From: Roseiconus nitratireducens
GTDB lineage: Bacteria; Planctomycetota; Planctomycetia; Pirellulales; Pirellulaceae
Assembly (NCBI RefSeq): GCF_008629675.1
Contig: NZ_VWOX01000002.1
Span: 620,001 to 684,000 of the forward strand
Direction: 5' to 3'
DNA length: 64,000 bases
The notes beneath the pieces were generated by a model. That model was given only the letters and a program-made list of their open reading frames with translations. It searched no databases and was not told where the DNA came from. Below, in pieces: positions 17,685 through 29,117 of this stretch. The position numbers and the translations under genes are program-made. The first letter of the stretch is position 1, and each line of letters begins with the position of its first letter.

Positions 17685-19187
17685 CTATTGCGCTGCGTTG
17701 GCAGCGGACTTCGGCTTCAGATCCGGCACCGGTGCAGCCTCGGATTGCGGAATCCAATGGCGGTGCCACGCCAGCACTTCTTCCGATTCGGGCCGGTCAG
17801 CCAAGTTGTGCCATTCCAGTGGATCCACGCGGTGGTCGTACAGCTCTTCCGTTCCATCCGCGTACTGAATGAATCTCCAGTCGTCGCTGCGAACGGCATG
17901 ATTGCCGCGACTATATGTCATCAGCGCCGGTTGGTCCCAATCGGAATTCGGATCGCGGAGTAATGGCACCATGCTGCGACCGTCACATTCGGCGTCCGGC
18001 TCCAAGTCGCACAACTCCAGCAGCGTCGGATAGAGCACCGACAAATCGACGGGACGCGGGCAACGACTGCCGGCGGACGTCACGCCCGGAGCCACCACGA
18101 TCAACGGAATGTGGTTCGTTTTCTCCCACAACGCAAATTTCTCGATGTGGTTCTTTTCGCCAAGATGGAACCCGTGGTCGGACCACAAAACGACAATGGT
18201 CCGATCACGACGCGGGCTGCGGTCGAGCGCGTCGAGCAACCGGCCGACCTGTGCGTCCGCGAACGCCGCACAGGCAGCGTAAGCCCGGAAAAACTGCAAC
18301 GTCGATCCGGGGATTCGGGCCTCCAATTCCTGCATGCCCTCCCAAAACCATCGCTTCTTCCGCAACAGCCGTTCAGCGCCGGACGGAAGATCGCTCCAAT
18401 CATCCGGAAGTCTTGGCGGCGCAGCCATGTTTTCAAACGGAGCATGGAACTCGCCGGGCGAGAAAAAGGGCGAATGGGGTTTGAAGATGCCGCACGCAAG
18501 AAACAACGGCGCGTCCCGCTGCGAATCAGCAAGTTCCCCGATGCAGTACTCGACGGTCTTAAAATCGATGGACTGCTCCACGGTCGCCGGCCAGCGCCCC
18601 CAATCCGTATTCCGCGACCCGTACTCCGGCGCACGATTCAACTTTTCTGGCGGATAGGATTGCGGACGCATGGGTTGGAAATCGTCGAATGAGGCCTCGT
18701 CGTGAAACGCTCCGTCCAGATGGTGATGAAAGATCTTTCCAGCACCCACGACGTCGTATCCGGCACGTCGAAATCGCTGGAAAATCGTGGGACGATCCCC
18801 GACCGCCCCCCGCCAATCGCTCTTGTTTCCGTAGACACCCGTCGTCGATGGCCGCAACCCGGTCAGGGTCGCCGACCGCGAAGGATTGCACGCCGGCGAA
18901 ATGCAGTACGCCTTTTCAAACAGCATCCCTCGATCAGCCAGCCGCCGGAGGTTGGGCGTGGGAATCGGCGATTCCGCGTCCAGCAGCGAAATCCAGTCGT
19001 TTAGATCGTCGACCACAATGAACAACACGTCCGGCCGGCGCAAATCGTCCGCGGCCCGTCCGGTATTGATCATCAAGATCCCCGCCATGACGCCCCAAAA
19101 CACCAGTCGGGCCAGCCGTCGCCAATGCTTCCGAAGACAGCATTTCTCGAACTGGAGCAACATCGATCGGCTCAATGGATTCCACAT
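17685..19187 (-). CDS. sulfatase (iduronate-2-sulfatase-like)
   Basis: A 500-residue enzyme of a different sulfatase subgroup. The start MWNPLSRSML is chosen so that a short basic head precedes the membrane/signal helix (about 27-45, RLVFWGVMAGILMINTGRAA); an upstream frame to 19286 is also open. The metal motif FIVVDDLNDW and the formylglycine site CNPSR (residues 100-104), followed by TGLRPSTTGVYGN, are diagnostic of iduronate-2-sulfatase relatives. VLWSDHGFHLGEKNHIEKF contains the second metal-binding Asp-His. The substrate is likely a sulfated uronic acid or fucose-type polysaccharide, by inference from the family. It lies about 105 bp downstream of the ATPase operon on the same strand. 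Confidence 0.9.
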   Translation of the reverse strand: MWNPLSRSMLLQFEKCCLRKHWRRLARLVFWGVMAGILMINTGRAADDLRRPDVLFIVVDDLNDWISLLDAESPIPTPNLRRLADRGMLFEKAYCISPACNPSRSATLTGLRPSTTGVYGNKSDWRGAVGDRPTIFQRFRRAGYDVVGAGKIFHHHLDGAFHDEASFDDFQPMRPQSYPPEKLNRAPEYGSRNTDWGRWPATVEQSIDFKTVEYCIGELADSQRDAPLFLACGIFKPHSPFFSPGEFHAPFENMAAPPRLPDDWSDLPSGAERLLRKKRWFWEGMQELEARIPGSTLQFFRAYAACAAFADAQVGRLLDALDRSPRRDRTIVVLWSDHGFHLGEKNHIEKFALWEKTNHIPLIVVAPGVTSAGSRCPRPVDLSVLYPTLLELCDLEPDAECDGRSMVPLLRDPNSDWDQPALMTYSRGNHAVRSDDWRFIQYADGTEELYDHRVDPLEWHNLADRPESEEVLAWHRHWIPQSEAAPVPDLKPKSAANAAQ

Positions 19188-19292
19188 TTCTCTACCTGGT
19201 CGTGCAACTGAACCGAGCGTCCGAACGCGTCCCAACCACCCCGGTGTTCGGATCCGAAACCCGCCGGACATCAATCGCCGACGCACTCCGGA

Positions 19293-20123
19293 TCAGGGAT
19301 CTTCGTCGATACGCCGGCCGCCCGCAACAATGTCCAACAATTCCTGTGTCGAGGCCTCACTGCGAACGCCCGCGAGTCGTCGGGCGGTGGTGGAGGAAGT
19401 GTTTTCCAGCCATTCCATGGCCGACTCCGCCGCCATCAACCGCATCCCATGCTCAGCGGCGACGGCATCCAGCAACACCTCGTACAACGTGATGTACAGG
19501 AATTCTCGGATCGCCGACGCTACCAGGTGATCGGCGTCGACGTAGGGGGACGGTGGCAACGGCGGCATCGATGTCACCGGATCAATCGGCAGCACTTGGA
19601 TCGACAGCGGTTGAAAGTGCCCGACCCCCTCGAACGCTGCCGACACGACCCGCAGGGTGTGGATCCGCCGTTCGCTGTAGTCGTCCAGAATGTTTTGCGC
19701 CAGTTCCAGCAGCAGTTGGGGAAGCCCGGAAAGGCTGGCCGGCGAATCGTAGACGCGTTCAGGGACAAAACCGTGGCGTTGCAGTACCGCGCGAGCCCGC
19801 CGTCCCACCGAATAGATGGTCGCAGCGTGAAACTGATTTGCTTCGCTGACGGCCAGTTCGGAGATGCGTGTGTTGTAGTCGCCGCACAGCCCCAGATCGG
19901 AAGCAACCACCAACAGCCCCGTCGCTCCATCTACGTGCAAGGGCGGACGAATCCCAACTTCCGCGACAATGCTCTCAGTCGCTTTGCGGTACTCGCGGGC
20001 CGCCGGCAGGGCTTTGCGAGCGAGCCGGAAGTGGTGAGCCGAGAGGGACCGCATGGCGCCGACGGCTTCGTGCAATGCCTCCAGGGTCTGCAAACGATGC
20101 CGAAAGGCCTGCTCGCGTTTCAT
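19293..20123 (-). CDS. atpG: N-ATPase gamma subunit
   Basis: A 276-residue central-stalk subunit linking catalytic head rotation to the c-ring. ATG 20123 overlaps the atpA stop (ATGA). The long N-terminal helix (MKREQAFRHRLQTLEALHEA, then VGAMRSLSAHHF) and the GLCGDYNTRI segment in the middle correspond to gamma conserved regions. The C-terminal helix ends near LAGVRSEASTQELLDIVAGG, resembling the usual E-N-A-T-x-N-A region only loosely. Last gene of the nine-gene atpDCQRBEFAG operon. Confidence 0.9.
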   Translation of the reverse strand: MKREQAFRHRLQTLEALHEAVGAMRSLSAHHFRLARKALPAAREYRKATESIVAEVGIRPPLHVDGATGLLVVASDLGLCGDYNTRISELAVSEANQFHAATIYSVGRRARAVLQRHGFVPERVYDSPASLSGLPQLLLELAQNILDDYSERRIHTLRVVSAAFEGVGHFQPLSIQVLPIDPVTSMPPLPPSPYVDADHLVASAIREFLYITLYEVLLDAVAAEHGMRLMAAESAMEWLENTSSTTARRLAGVRSEASTQELLDIVAGGRRIDEDP

Positions 20124-21688
20124 TCCGGTTGCTCCTTGGCAGGCGCCTCGGAGGCATCTGACTCGGCGGGCTTTGGTGGTGATCCTTCGACCAGAGACCT
20201 TGCTTGTCCGGCCAAATCGGCCAGTGTCGTTTTCCAATCGCCTTCGGGATCTGTCCCGGCGTTCAATGCCGCAACAACATCACCCGCCTGGCTGCGAGCC
20301 AATTCCATCAGCCGCTGTGCCACCGCCGTCGCTTGTTCAGGATCCAAACCTTCAAGCCAATTCTCCGCGGCTGCCGTCAGCCAGATCACCTGGTGGGCCA
20401 GACTCCGCGAAGCAAATCGCCCCTGCCGAAGCAGTCCACGAAGGATCTTTCCCTCGTCCAGACTCTTCCGGGTGGACAGATCGATGTCCAAACCAACCCG
20501 CGAGAGCTTTTCCAGCGATTCGAACCGTGAAATTTGGATCTTCAAGTTCTTGGCGGCCGCGCGCATCGGCGGTGGTTGAGCGACGGCGCCGATCCGAGAC
20601 ACGCTGCGTCCGATATCGATGGCCGGACGCAAATCACGCTCGAACCTGCCCGTGTCCAAATAGATCTGGCCGTCGGTGATGGAAATCAGGTTCGTCGGAA
20701 TGTACGCAGAGATATCGCCGTCGGTCGTCTCCACCAGCGGGAACGCGGTCACCGAACCGGCCCCCAAGTCATCCGAGATGGCGGCCGCCCTCTCCAACAG
20801 TTCCGCGTGCACATAGAAAATGTCACCCGGATAGGCTTCGCGTCCGGGGGGACGATCCAACAACAAGGCCAACTCGCGATAGGCGTCGGCGTGCTTCGTC
20901 AAATCGTCATAGACCACGATCGCGTGCTGACCCTGATCGCGAAAGGATTCCGCCATCGATGCCCCGGCCAGCGGCGCCAAGTACTGCATTCCCGGGCTGT
21001 CCGACGCGTAGGCGGCAATCACCACCGTGTTGGATAACGCGCCGACACGCTCCAGAGAATCGCGCAGCGCACGGACTCGCGACATCGGTTGCCCAATCAT
21101 CACGTAGACGTTGCTGACGTCTCCGGAAGTCTGTGCGGCGATGAAGTCCATGGCCAGCGCGGTCTTTCCGACGTTACGGTCCCCGATGATCAACTCACGC
21201 TGTCCACGGCCGATCGGGATTGCGGCATCCACTGCCATGACGCCGGTCAACAGCGGGCGGTCGACGCTGCGGCGCTCGATAATTTCCGGGGCCTGGCGAA
21301 ACAGAGGCAAACGCTGGGCGCCCGCGAGCGGAGGCCCTTCATCCAACGGGTTGCCCAGCGGATCCAAGACTCTCCCCAGTGCTTCGCGACCGACCGGTAG
21401 ATCGGGCAACCGTTGCAGCCCCACCACGCCGTCGCCTTCGTGGACCTCCGAGGCCCCCGCCAGCAAGATCACGCCGATCGTGTCGCGGCGCAAATCGAAA
21501 GCAATGCCTTGGGCACCGGAGTCGAATGCGAGCAGTTCTTCAAAGCGGACATCCGGCAAACCCGAAACGGAAGCGACACCGTCGCCGACACGCCGGACAA
21601 CGCCTCGCGGCTCGACCGCCGTCGACAGCCGAATCGAGTCCACCGCTCGAGATAACTCCTGTTCGATTGTCTTCGTGGGATCAGGCAT
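20120..21688 (-). CDS. atpA: N-ATPase alpha subunit
   Basis: A 522-residue regulatory nucleotide-binding subunit of the F1 head. Walker A is GDRNVGKT (169-176); IVVYDDLTKHADAYREL and GREAYPGDIFYVHAELLERA are alpha-type signatures, and SISDGQIYL-type sequence (ISITDGQIYLDTGRF) follows. The C-terminal tail is rich in Pro, Ala and Glu. The start ATG 21688 overlaps the atpF stop by 8 bp. Confidence 0.95.
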   Translation of the reverse strand: MPDPTKTIEQELSRAVDSIRLSTAVEPRGVVRRVGDGVASVSGLPDVRFEELLAFDSGAQGIAFDLRRDTIGVILLAGASEVHEGDGVVGLQRLPDLPVGREALGRVLDPLGNPLDEGPPLAGAQRLPLFRQAPEIIERRSVDRPLLTGVMAVDAAIPIGRGQRELIIGDRNVGKTALAMDFIAAQTSGDVSNVYVMIGQPMSRVRALRDSLERVGALSNTVVIAAYASDSPGMQYLAPLAGASMAESFRDQGQHAIVVYDDLTKHADAYRELALLLDRPPGREAYPGDIFYVHAELLERAAAISDDLGAGSVTAFPLVETTDGDISAYIPTNLISITDGQIYLDTGRFERDLRPAIDIGRSVSRIGAVAQPPPMRAAAKNLKIQISRFESLEKLSRVGLDIDLSTRKSLDEGKILRGLLRQGRFASRSLAHQVIWLTAAAENWLEGLDPEQATAVAQRLMELARSQAGDVVAALNAGTDPEGDWKTTLADLAGQARSLVEGSPPKPAESDASEAPAKEQPE

Positions 21689-22433
21689 CGGATACGTCTT
21701 GCAACACAGCAGGATTGTTGGCCCGATCTTGCATCTCTTTGACCAGAGACCGCCGGGCGAAGGTGCTGATTCCGGCAGTTGAGGCGTCCACCAGACCTTG
21801 GGCCGTCAACACCCGGACCCCCGCGCCGAGTCCGTCGACGGTGTGAAATTCTGCGGTCTCCGCCGCCTTTCCCGCCGCTTCTTTCAAAGCTTCGACCTGC
21901 GTCTCCGACAGCGGCAATGAGTGTTCGACCGACACCGGCGCCAGACCATCTTGCCATTGGCGAAGTTGGCGACAAGCCGATTCGACTAGCGCATCGTGAA
22001 GCCGTTCACCGGAAAGCTCTTCAAGCAGGCGGCCGACGGATGCGGCGGCGGCAGTCGCCGCGACTTCCGCCAAACGGTCACGTTGGGAGTTGGTGATCTG
22101 CGCGGCCTGGTGATGGCTCAGTTTCAACTCTCGGTCGGCGACTTGTCGCGCCTCGTCGAGAATCTTTCCAGCTTGCTCTCGGGCCGCTTCAAGTTGCTTC
22201 TCACGTTCACGAGCAATGTCTTCGTGAAGCCTGGCGTAGGCCTGGTCCACCTGATCGTGCCGTTTTCGGGCTTCTTCCAATTTGGTTTCCGCGGCACGCT
22301 GATCGGTTTCGATTTTGCTTCGATACTCGGCAATCGCGTTGCGGACCGGTCGAAAGAAGAACCAGCCCAGCGCAGCGGCAAGCACCAGGAAATTGGCCGC
22401 CTCGAACAGAAACGTTGTCAAGATGGGTGACAC
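21681..22433 (-). CDS. atpF: N-ATPase b subunit with delta-like C-terminal domain
   Basis: A 250-residue peripheral-stalk subunit. GTG 22433 begins VSPILTTFLFEAANFLV 2 bp after the atpE stop. One transmembrane helix (about 8-27), then a long charged coiled coil (about 35-150, with EEARKRHDQVDQAYARLHED). The last ~75 residues (HSLPLSETQVEALKEAAGKA, then GAGVRVLTAQGLVDASTAGI) resemble the C-terminal domain of the delta subunit (A-x-x-LS-x-x-Q ... AGV-x-I ... xVDxSvxG). Ordinary b subunits are about 160 residues and the operon has no delta gene, so this gene may supply both functions. Confidence 0.88.
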   Translation of the reverse strand: MSPILTTFLFEAANFLVLAAALGWFFFRPVRNAIAEYRSKIETDQRAAETKLEEARKRHDQVDQAYARLHEDIAREREKQLEAAREQAGKILDEARQVADRELKLSHHQAAQITNSQRDRLAEVAATAAAASVGRLLEELSGERLHDALVESACRQLRQWQDGLAPVSVEHSLPLSETQVEALKEAAGKAAETAEFHTVDGLGAGVRVLTAQGLVDASTAGISTFARRSLVKEMQDRANNPAVLQDVSDA

Positions 22434-22435
22434 GC

Positions 22436-22702
22436 TCAGCCGGCCGTCGTCGCGGTGAAGGGGTTGGCGAACAACAGGATCAACGCGATCACCAGACAAA
22501 AGATCGCCGTCGATTCGACCATGGCCAGACTGACGAACAGTGTCCGGGTGATGGAGGACGCTTCGTCGGGCTGTCGCGCCAAAGCGTCCATCGCCGCCGC
22601 ACCGATCCGGCTTTCGCCAAGCGCCGCCCCGATCGCCCCCAAAGCCATCGTGACGGCGGCAGACGCCATCGCGGTGACGGCAATGATCAATTGGTCATTC
22701 AT
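22436..22702 (-). CDS. atpE: N-ATPase c subunit (membrane rotor)
   Basis: An 88-residue hairpin of two transmembrane helices forming the c-ring. Helix 1 carries GAIGAALGESRIGAAAMDAL, the loop ARQPDE, and helix 2 TLFVSLAMVESTAIF. Key ion ligands: Glu63-Ser64-Thr65 in helix 2 (the E-S-T set of Na+-binding rings) and Glu30 in helix 1 at the position of Gln32 in Ilyobacter tartaricus. The spacing of 33 residues matches that protein exactly. This two-carboxylate arrangement is known from some Na+-type and N-type rings. Ion specificity (Na+ or H+) cannot be settled from sequence. The start ATG 22702 lies 9 bp after atpB. Confidence 0.95.
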   Translation of the reverse strand: MNDQLIIAVTAMASAAVTMALGAIGAALGESRIGAAAMDALARQPDEASSITRTLFVSLAMVESTAIFCLVIALILLFANPFTATTAG

Positions 22703-22711
22703 CTTGATTGG

Positions 22712-23383
22712 TTACTCCTCTCCGACGCTCATCGCGGCGCCGATGTAAACCGTGGATAGAATCGCAAAGATGTACGCTTGTAGCAGCCCGATCAGCAGAT
22801 CCAGTGCCATCATCGGTGTGGGAACCAGGAACCCGGCCAACGCCACCAACAGCCCCACCACCAGATGGCCGGACATGATGTTGCCGAACAGCCGCACCGA
22901 CATTGCCAAGGTCCGCGACAGTTCGGAGATCACGTGAAGCGGCATCAGCAACGGGTTCGGACGGAAATAATGCTTCAGGTATCCCCACAGTCCGTTGGAC
23001 CAAATTCCCGCGATCGGCACGCTGAAAAACACCAGCACGGCCAATGCCGACGTCGTCGCCAGACTGCCGGTTGCCGGATGCACGCCCGGCAACTGTCCGG
23101 CCAGGTTGCAACCGGCGATGAATAAAAAGAACGTCGCTGCGATCGTCGCGACCACAGTTTGCCGCCGCCCCACGATGTCCTCGACCAACCGATCGAAGCT
23201 TTCCACCGTCATCAAAGCCAGCGTTGACAACAGGTCGGATCGACCGGATCGCACGCGGCTTCCCATCACCGCCCCCAAGCCGATCAACACCACCGTCACG
23301 ATCGCCGATGTCACCATCGTTTCCGTGATCGGGACGGGCCCCAGCCGCATCAACACCGGATCGTCAAAGATATGCAATTCCAT
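22712..23383 (-). CDS. atpB: N-ATPase a subunit
   Basis: A 223-residue polytopic membrane stator. The start ATG 23383 is chosen because it forms an ATGA overlap with the atpR stop; an ATG 27 bases upstream also exists. The essential arginine is in SVRLFGNIMSGHLVVGLL (about residue 164), preceded by HVISELSRTLAM. The C-terminal helix LLQAYIFAILSTVYIGAAM forms the other half of the ion channel. Confidence 0.94.
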   Translation of the reverse strand: MELHIFDDPVLMRLGPVPITETMVTSAIVTVVLIGLGAVMGSRVRSGRSDLLSTLALMTVESFDRLVEDIVGRRQTVVATIAATFFLFIAGCNLAGQLPGVHPATGSLATTSALAVLVFFSVPIAGIWSNGLWGYLKHYFRPNPLLMPLHVISELSRTLAMSVRLFGNIMSGHLVVGLLVALAGFLVPTPMMALDLLIGLLQAYIFAILSTVYIGAAMSVGEE

Positions 23384-23691
23384 CAATCCGGTCTCCGTGA
23401 GGAGGGCCATGCGTGTCGCATCGACATCTCGTCATCATTCCCGCGCCAACGTCGGCCCCCGAACCAGCCAACCGAAATGGCAAAGCCGATCGCCCACCCG
23501 GCAGCCGCCCACAACACCTCGCCGCTGATCGCCGCGACGACCAACACCGCCGCGACGGCGGCCAACCGCAGCAGGCCCCACAGCGGCGAGTAAACCGTGG
23601 GGTGGTGAACGGACCGCCACAACGACACCGTCTGCAGCATTCCGACGGCCGCGCCGGCGGAGATCCAAATCCAATCGGTTGCGTCAATCAT
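23383..23691 (-). CDS. atpR: N-ATPase subunit AtpR
   Basis: A 102-residue membrane protein. ATG 23691 begins MIDATDWIWISAGAAVGM and overlaps the atpQ end by 8 bp. Three hydrophobic segments are visible (WIWISAGAAVGMLQTV; LWGLLRLAAVAAVLVVAAI; LWAAAGWAIGFAISVGWF). Its place between atpQ and atpB and its size match AtpR, a subunit found only in N-ATPase operons. Its role is predicted to be in membrane-sector assembly; it has no counterpart in ordinary F-ATPases. Confidence 0.85.
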   Translation of the reverse strand: MIDATDWIWISAGAAVGMLQTVSLWRSVHHPTVYSPLWGLLRLAAVAAVLVVAAISGEVLWAAAGWAIGFAISVGWFGGRRWRGNDDEMSMRHAWPSSRRPD

Positions 23692-23976
23692 TTTTCTGCA
23701 CCACGGTTCGCCATGCCGCCAGGCAGCCAAGCAACAGACCGACCGACATGATCATCAACGTAAAATGAATGCCACTGTCATAGCGCTGGTCCAAGACTCT
23801 GCCAATCCAGGCGCCGCCGGCCGATCCGATCGCGATCGGCCACCCGACCATTCCGATCACGCTAAGCGACCGCCAAAAATGTCGATTCGACTTTTCGCGA
23901 CGCGCCAAACGTTCGCCGTCGCGTTTGACAGCACGGCGGGGATCGGGTCGCTTGAATCTTGTGGCGTGTTGGCCCA

Positions 23977-23977
<1 letters not shown>
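23684..23977 (-). CDS. atpQ: N-ATPase subunit AtpQ (AtpI/AtpZ-like)
   Basis: A 97-residue protein with an arginine-rich N-terminus (FKRPDPRRAVKRDGERLARR) and two transmembrane helices (about 40-60 and 70-90), matching the AtpI/AtpZ-like family at the AtpQ position. The start forms an ATGA overlap with atpC. Proteins of this type help c-ring assembly or Mg2+/Ca2+ handling in related operons. Confidence 0.85.
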
Positions 23978-26107
<2,130 letters not shown>

Positions 26108-29062
26108 ATGCGATTTTTCTCGCCCTGGCATGTGCTTTTTCTGCTGGCAGTGATGTTGATATCAGCTGCTTCCCCAAACTTGGCCGGTGCCCAGAATGCA
26201 TCGGTCGATTTCGAACGCGACATCGCGCCAGTCATCCAAACGCATTGCATTCGCTGCCACCATCCCGGCAACCCGAAAGGCGATGTCTCGCTGGCCACCG
26301 CCGATGACTTGACGGAAAACGGCTACCTGATCGCCGGAGATCCCGACTCCAGCCATCTGATCGAACTGATCCTGGCTGACGACGACGGGGAAGCCGAAAT
26401 GCCAAAAGACGGCAAGGCACTGAGCATCGAACAGACGGCCTTGATCCGGAGGTGGATTGATCAAGGTGCGAAGTGGCCAGACGCCGTCATCGTTCGCGAA
26501 AAACCAAAAGCCGATGCATCGTGGTGGGCCCTGCAACCGCTTGCAGCTGACACGGACCGGACCATTGACGACTACGTTTCGGCACAACTTGCCGAGCACG
26601 GTCTGGAGCTCAGTCCCCGCGCCGACCGACGCACGTTGATTCGGCGCGTCACCTATGACCTGACTGGACTGCCACCGACACCGGAGCAGGTGCAGGCATT
26701 CGTCGATGATCCCGATCCGCAAGCCTACGAAAAGCTGGTCGACCAACTGCTGCAGTCCCCACGCTACGGCGAACGTTGGGGCCGGCATTGGCTGGATGTC
26801 GTTCGGTTTGGCGAAAGCAACGGATTCGAACGGAACGTGATCATCAACGATCTGTGGCCGTTCCGCGACTACGTGATCCGATCAATCAATGCGGACAAAC
26901 CGTTTGACCAGTTCATCCGCGAACACATCGCCGGCGACGTGATCGCACCGGACAATCCCGATGTCGCCGTCGGTTCGGCTTTCCTGGTCGCCGGCCCTTA
27001 CGACGACGTGGGCAACCAGGACCCCGTCCAGGCCGCTCAAATTCGTGCCAACACCCTGGACGAAATCATTCGTGCCACCAGCGAAGCTTTTTTGGGCCTG
27101 ACCGTCGGTTGTGCTCGCTGCCATGATCACAAGTTCGATCCCATCACGCAGGAAGACTACTACGGGTTGTACGCGTCCTTCGCCGGGATTCGTCATGGCT
27201 CCGTGCCGCTGGCGACGCCCCAGGAGAAACATGAACGCTCCCAGAGTCTTGAGCCGCTGGAAAAGCAGAAACGAGACATTGAAAAACAACTCGGCGCGCT
27301 CGACAAACAAATCCTGCAGCGAGCCAATTCACAACGCGAAGCGTTTCAGCAAGGCTGGACGCGTCCGCCGGTTGATCGGACGGGTACGGAGGAGACTTTC
27401 GACCCGGTGAATGCCAAGTTCGTCCGCCTGGTTTGTCTCTCACAGGACGGCAATCCGAACGCCGCAAACGGATTTCGCATCGATGAGATGGAGGTCTGGT
27501 CCGACGGTCCGGACCCCCGCAACGTTGCGTTGGCACGCAACGGCGGGAAGGCAACCGGCCCGGCCCGCCAGATTGAAGATTTTCCCGACGCCTACGGTCC
27601 TCAGCTCGCGATCGATGGGAAGGCCGGTGCACGATTCATCGCGACGGGAAACCATTTGACGATCGAGCTGGAGCAGCCCACGATCATCCGACGGGTCATC
27701 TTTTCGAGCGCTCGGGGAGAATCCAATCCGGATCATTCCAAATTCCGATTCGTTGCTGAGTACCGGATCGAGGTCTCCGAAGATGGCGAGACCTGGAAGC
27801 AGATTGCCAGTGGCGACGATCGCCAGCCGATCGACCAGCAAGCATTCCTGGAACACCGTCTGCGTCGCCTCGCGACCAGCGAAGAAGATCGGCAAGCTCG
27901 AGCGAGCTTGCAGAAAGAGCTGAATCAAATCAAACAAGAAATCGCCAAGGTTCCGCCGCTTCCATCGGCCTGGATCGGGCGGCGTGTCCCCGCTGATGCC
28001 AAGGGACCGTTTCACGTGTTTCTAGGCGGCAGCCCGCAAAAGAAAGGTCCTGTCGTCGTCCCATCCAGCCTCTCGGCCCTGGACCGCGCCGCCAACTCCG
28101 CACACCAGCCCATGGCCGGCGAGGATCTGGTCTCGACGGGATCGTCCCGCTTGGCCGAAGGGCCGAAAGAGTCTCCTCAGAAACCGGATGCGGCCTACCG
28201 GTTGGAGCCCGGGACGGAGGAGGCCGAACGGAGACTGGCATTGGCGAATTGGTTGGTCCATCCGAACAATCCGTTGACGCCACGGGTGCTGGCCAATCGG
28301 CTTTGGCACTACCACTTCGGGACCGGGATCGTTGACACCCCAAGCGATTTTGGATTCATGGGTGGCCGGCCGACGCATCCAGAACTGTTGGATCTGTTGG
28401 CGATCCGATTGCAGGAGAATGGCTGGCACCTCAAGAAGCTGCATCGCCAAATCCTGCTCTCCGCAACCTACCGCCAATCATCCGGCTACCGACCGGACGC
28501 GGCCAAGATCGATGCGGATGCGCGTCTGCTGTGGCGGTTCCCGCCGCGCCGGCTATCGGCCGAGGAAATTCGCGACACCATTTTGCAGATCAGTGGCAAA
28601 CTGGATTTGACGCCCGGCGGGCCGGGCTTCCGCTTGTATCACTTCATGCAAGACAACGTTTGTACTTACGTGCCTTTGGATGAACACGGTCCGGAAACCT
28701 ATCGACGCGCCGTCTACCACCAGAACGCTCGCGCCTCCGTGGTCGACTTGATGACCGATTTCGATCAACCGGACTGTGCTTTCTCCACGCCTCGCCGAGC
28801 GGAAACCACCACGCCGTTGCAAGCGTTGACGATGCTGAACCATCAATTCACCTTGGACATGGCCGATGCGTTGGCCAAGCGGTTGGAATCCGATTCCGGA
28901 AACCAATTGGATGGACAAATCGAACGCGCCTACGCGCTTTGCTACGCACGTTCGCCGACGCAAACCGAACGACAGGCTTGCCGCGAACTGGCGCGATCCC
29001 ATGGCCTGTCCGCTCTGTGCCGCGTGTTGCTGAACTCCAGCGAATTGATTTACCTCCACTGA
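26108..29062 (+). CDS. planctomycete cytochrome with DUF1549 and DUF1553 domains
   Basis: A 984-residue exported protein. Signal peptide MRFFSPWHVLFLLAVMLISA is followed by a cytochrome c-like module with the heme motif CIRCH near residue 46 (PSCyt1 type, ending PKDGKALSIEQTALIRRWID). DUF1549 spans about 150-370 (LIRRVTYDLTGLPPTPEQV, GERWGRHWLDVVRF, CARCHDHKFDPI with a second CxxCH). A discoidin/F5-8-like segment lies at about 430-575. DUF1553 spans about 705-950 (PLTPRVLANRLWHYHFGTGI, TTPLQALTMLN). Such proteins are nearly always paired with a DUF1501 protein, as here (55 bp apart). They are thought to act in periplasmic polymer breakdown, but the reaction is unknown. Confidence 0.93.
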   Translation: MRFFSPWHVLFLLAVMLISAASPNLAGAQNASVDFERDIAPVIQTHCIRCHHPGNPKGDVSLATADDLTENGYLIAGDPDSSHLIELILADDDGEAEMPKDGKALSIEQTALIRRWIDQGAKWPDAVIVREKPKADASWWALQPLAADTDRTIDDYVSAQLAEHGLELSPRADRRTLIRRVTYDLTGLPPTPEQVQAFVDDPDPQAYEKLVDQLLQSPRYGERWGRHWLDVVRFGESNGFERNVIINDLWPFRDYVIRSINADKPFDQFIREHIAGDVIAPDNPDVAVGSAFLVAGPYDDVGNQDPVQAAQIRANTLDEIIRATSEAFLGLTVGCARCHDHKFDPITQEDYYGLYASFAGIRHGSVPLATPQEKHERSQSLEPLEKQKRDIEKQLGALDKQILQRANSQREAFQQGWTRPPVDRTGTEETFDPVNAKFVRLVCLSQDGNPNAANGFRIDEMEVWSDGPDPRNVALARNGGKATGPARQIEDFPDAYGPQLAIDGKAGARFIATGNHLTIELEQPTIIRRVIFSSARGESNPDHSKFRFVAEYRIEVSEDGETWKQIASGDDRQPIDQQAFLEHRLRRLATSEEDRQARASLQKELNQIKQEIAKVPPLPSAWIGRRVPADAKGPFHVFLGGSPQKKGPVVVPSSLSALDRAANSAHQPMAGEDLVSTGSSRLAEGPKESPQKPDAAYRLEPGTEEAERRLALANWLVHPNNPLTPRVLANRLWHYHFGTGIVDTPSDFGFMGGRPTHPELLDLLAIRLQENGWHLKKLHRQILLSATYRQSSGYRPDAAKIDADARLLWRFPPRRLSAEEIRDTILQISGKLDLTPGGPGFRLYHFMQDNVCTYVPLDEHGPETYRRAVYHQNARASVVDLMTDFDQPDCAFSTPRRAETTTPLQALTMLNHQFTLDMADALAKRLESDSGNQLDGQIERAYALCYARSPTQTERQACRELARSHGLSALCRVLLNSSELIYLH

Positions 29063-29117
29063 TCCATGTCAGCTCGGTGGCCCCTCATTTTTCACTTCAT
29101 CCCACTCCGCTCCGATC

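Noticed and set aside
19449..20579. 376-codon plus-strand frame opposite atpG/atpA
   Set aside because: Same reason: the ATPase subunits on the minus strand are unambiguous.
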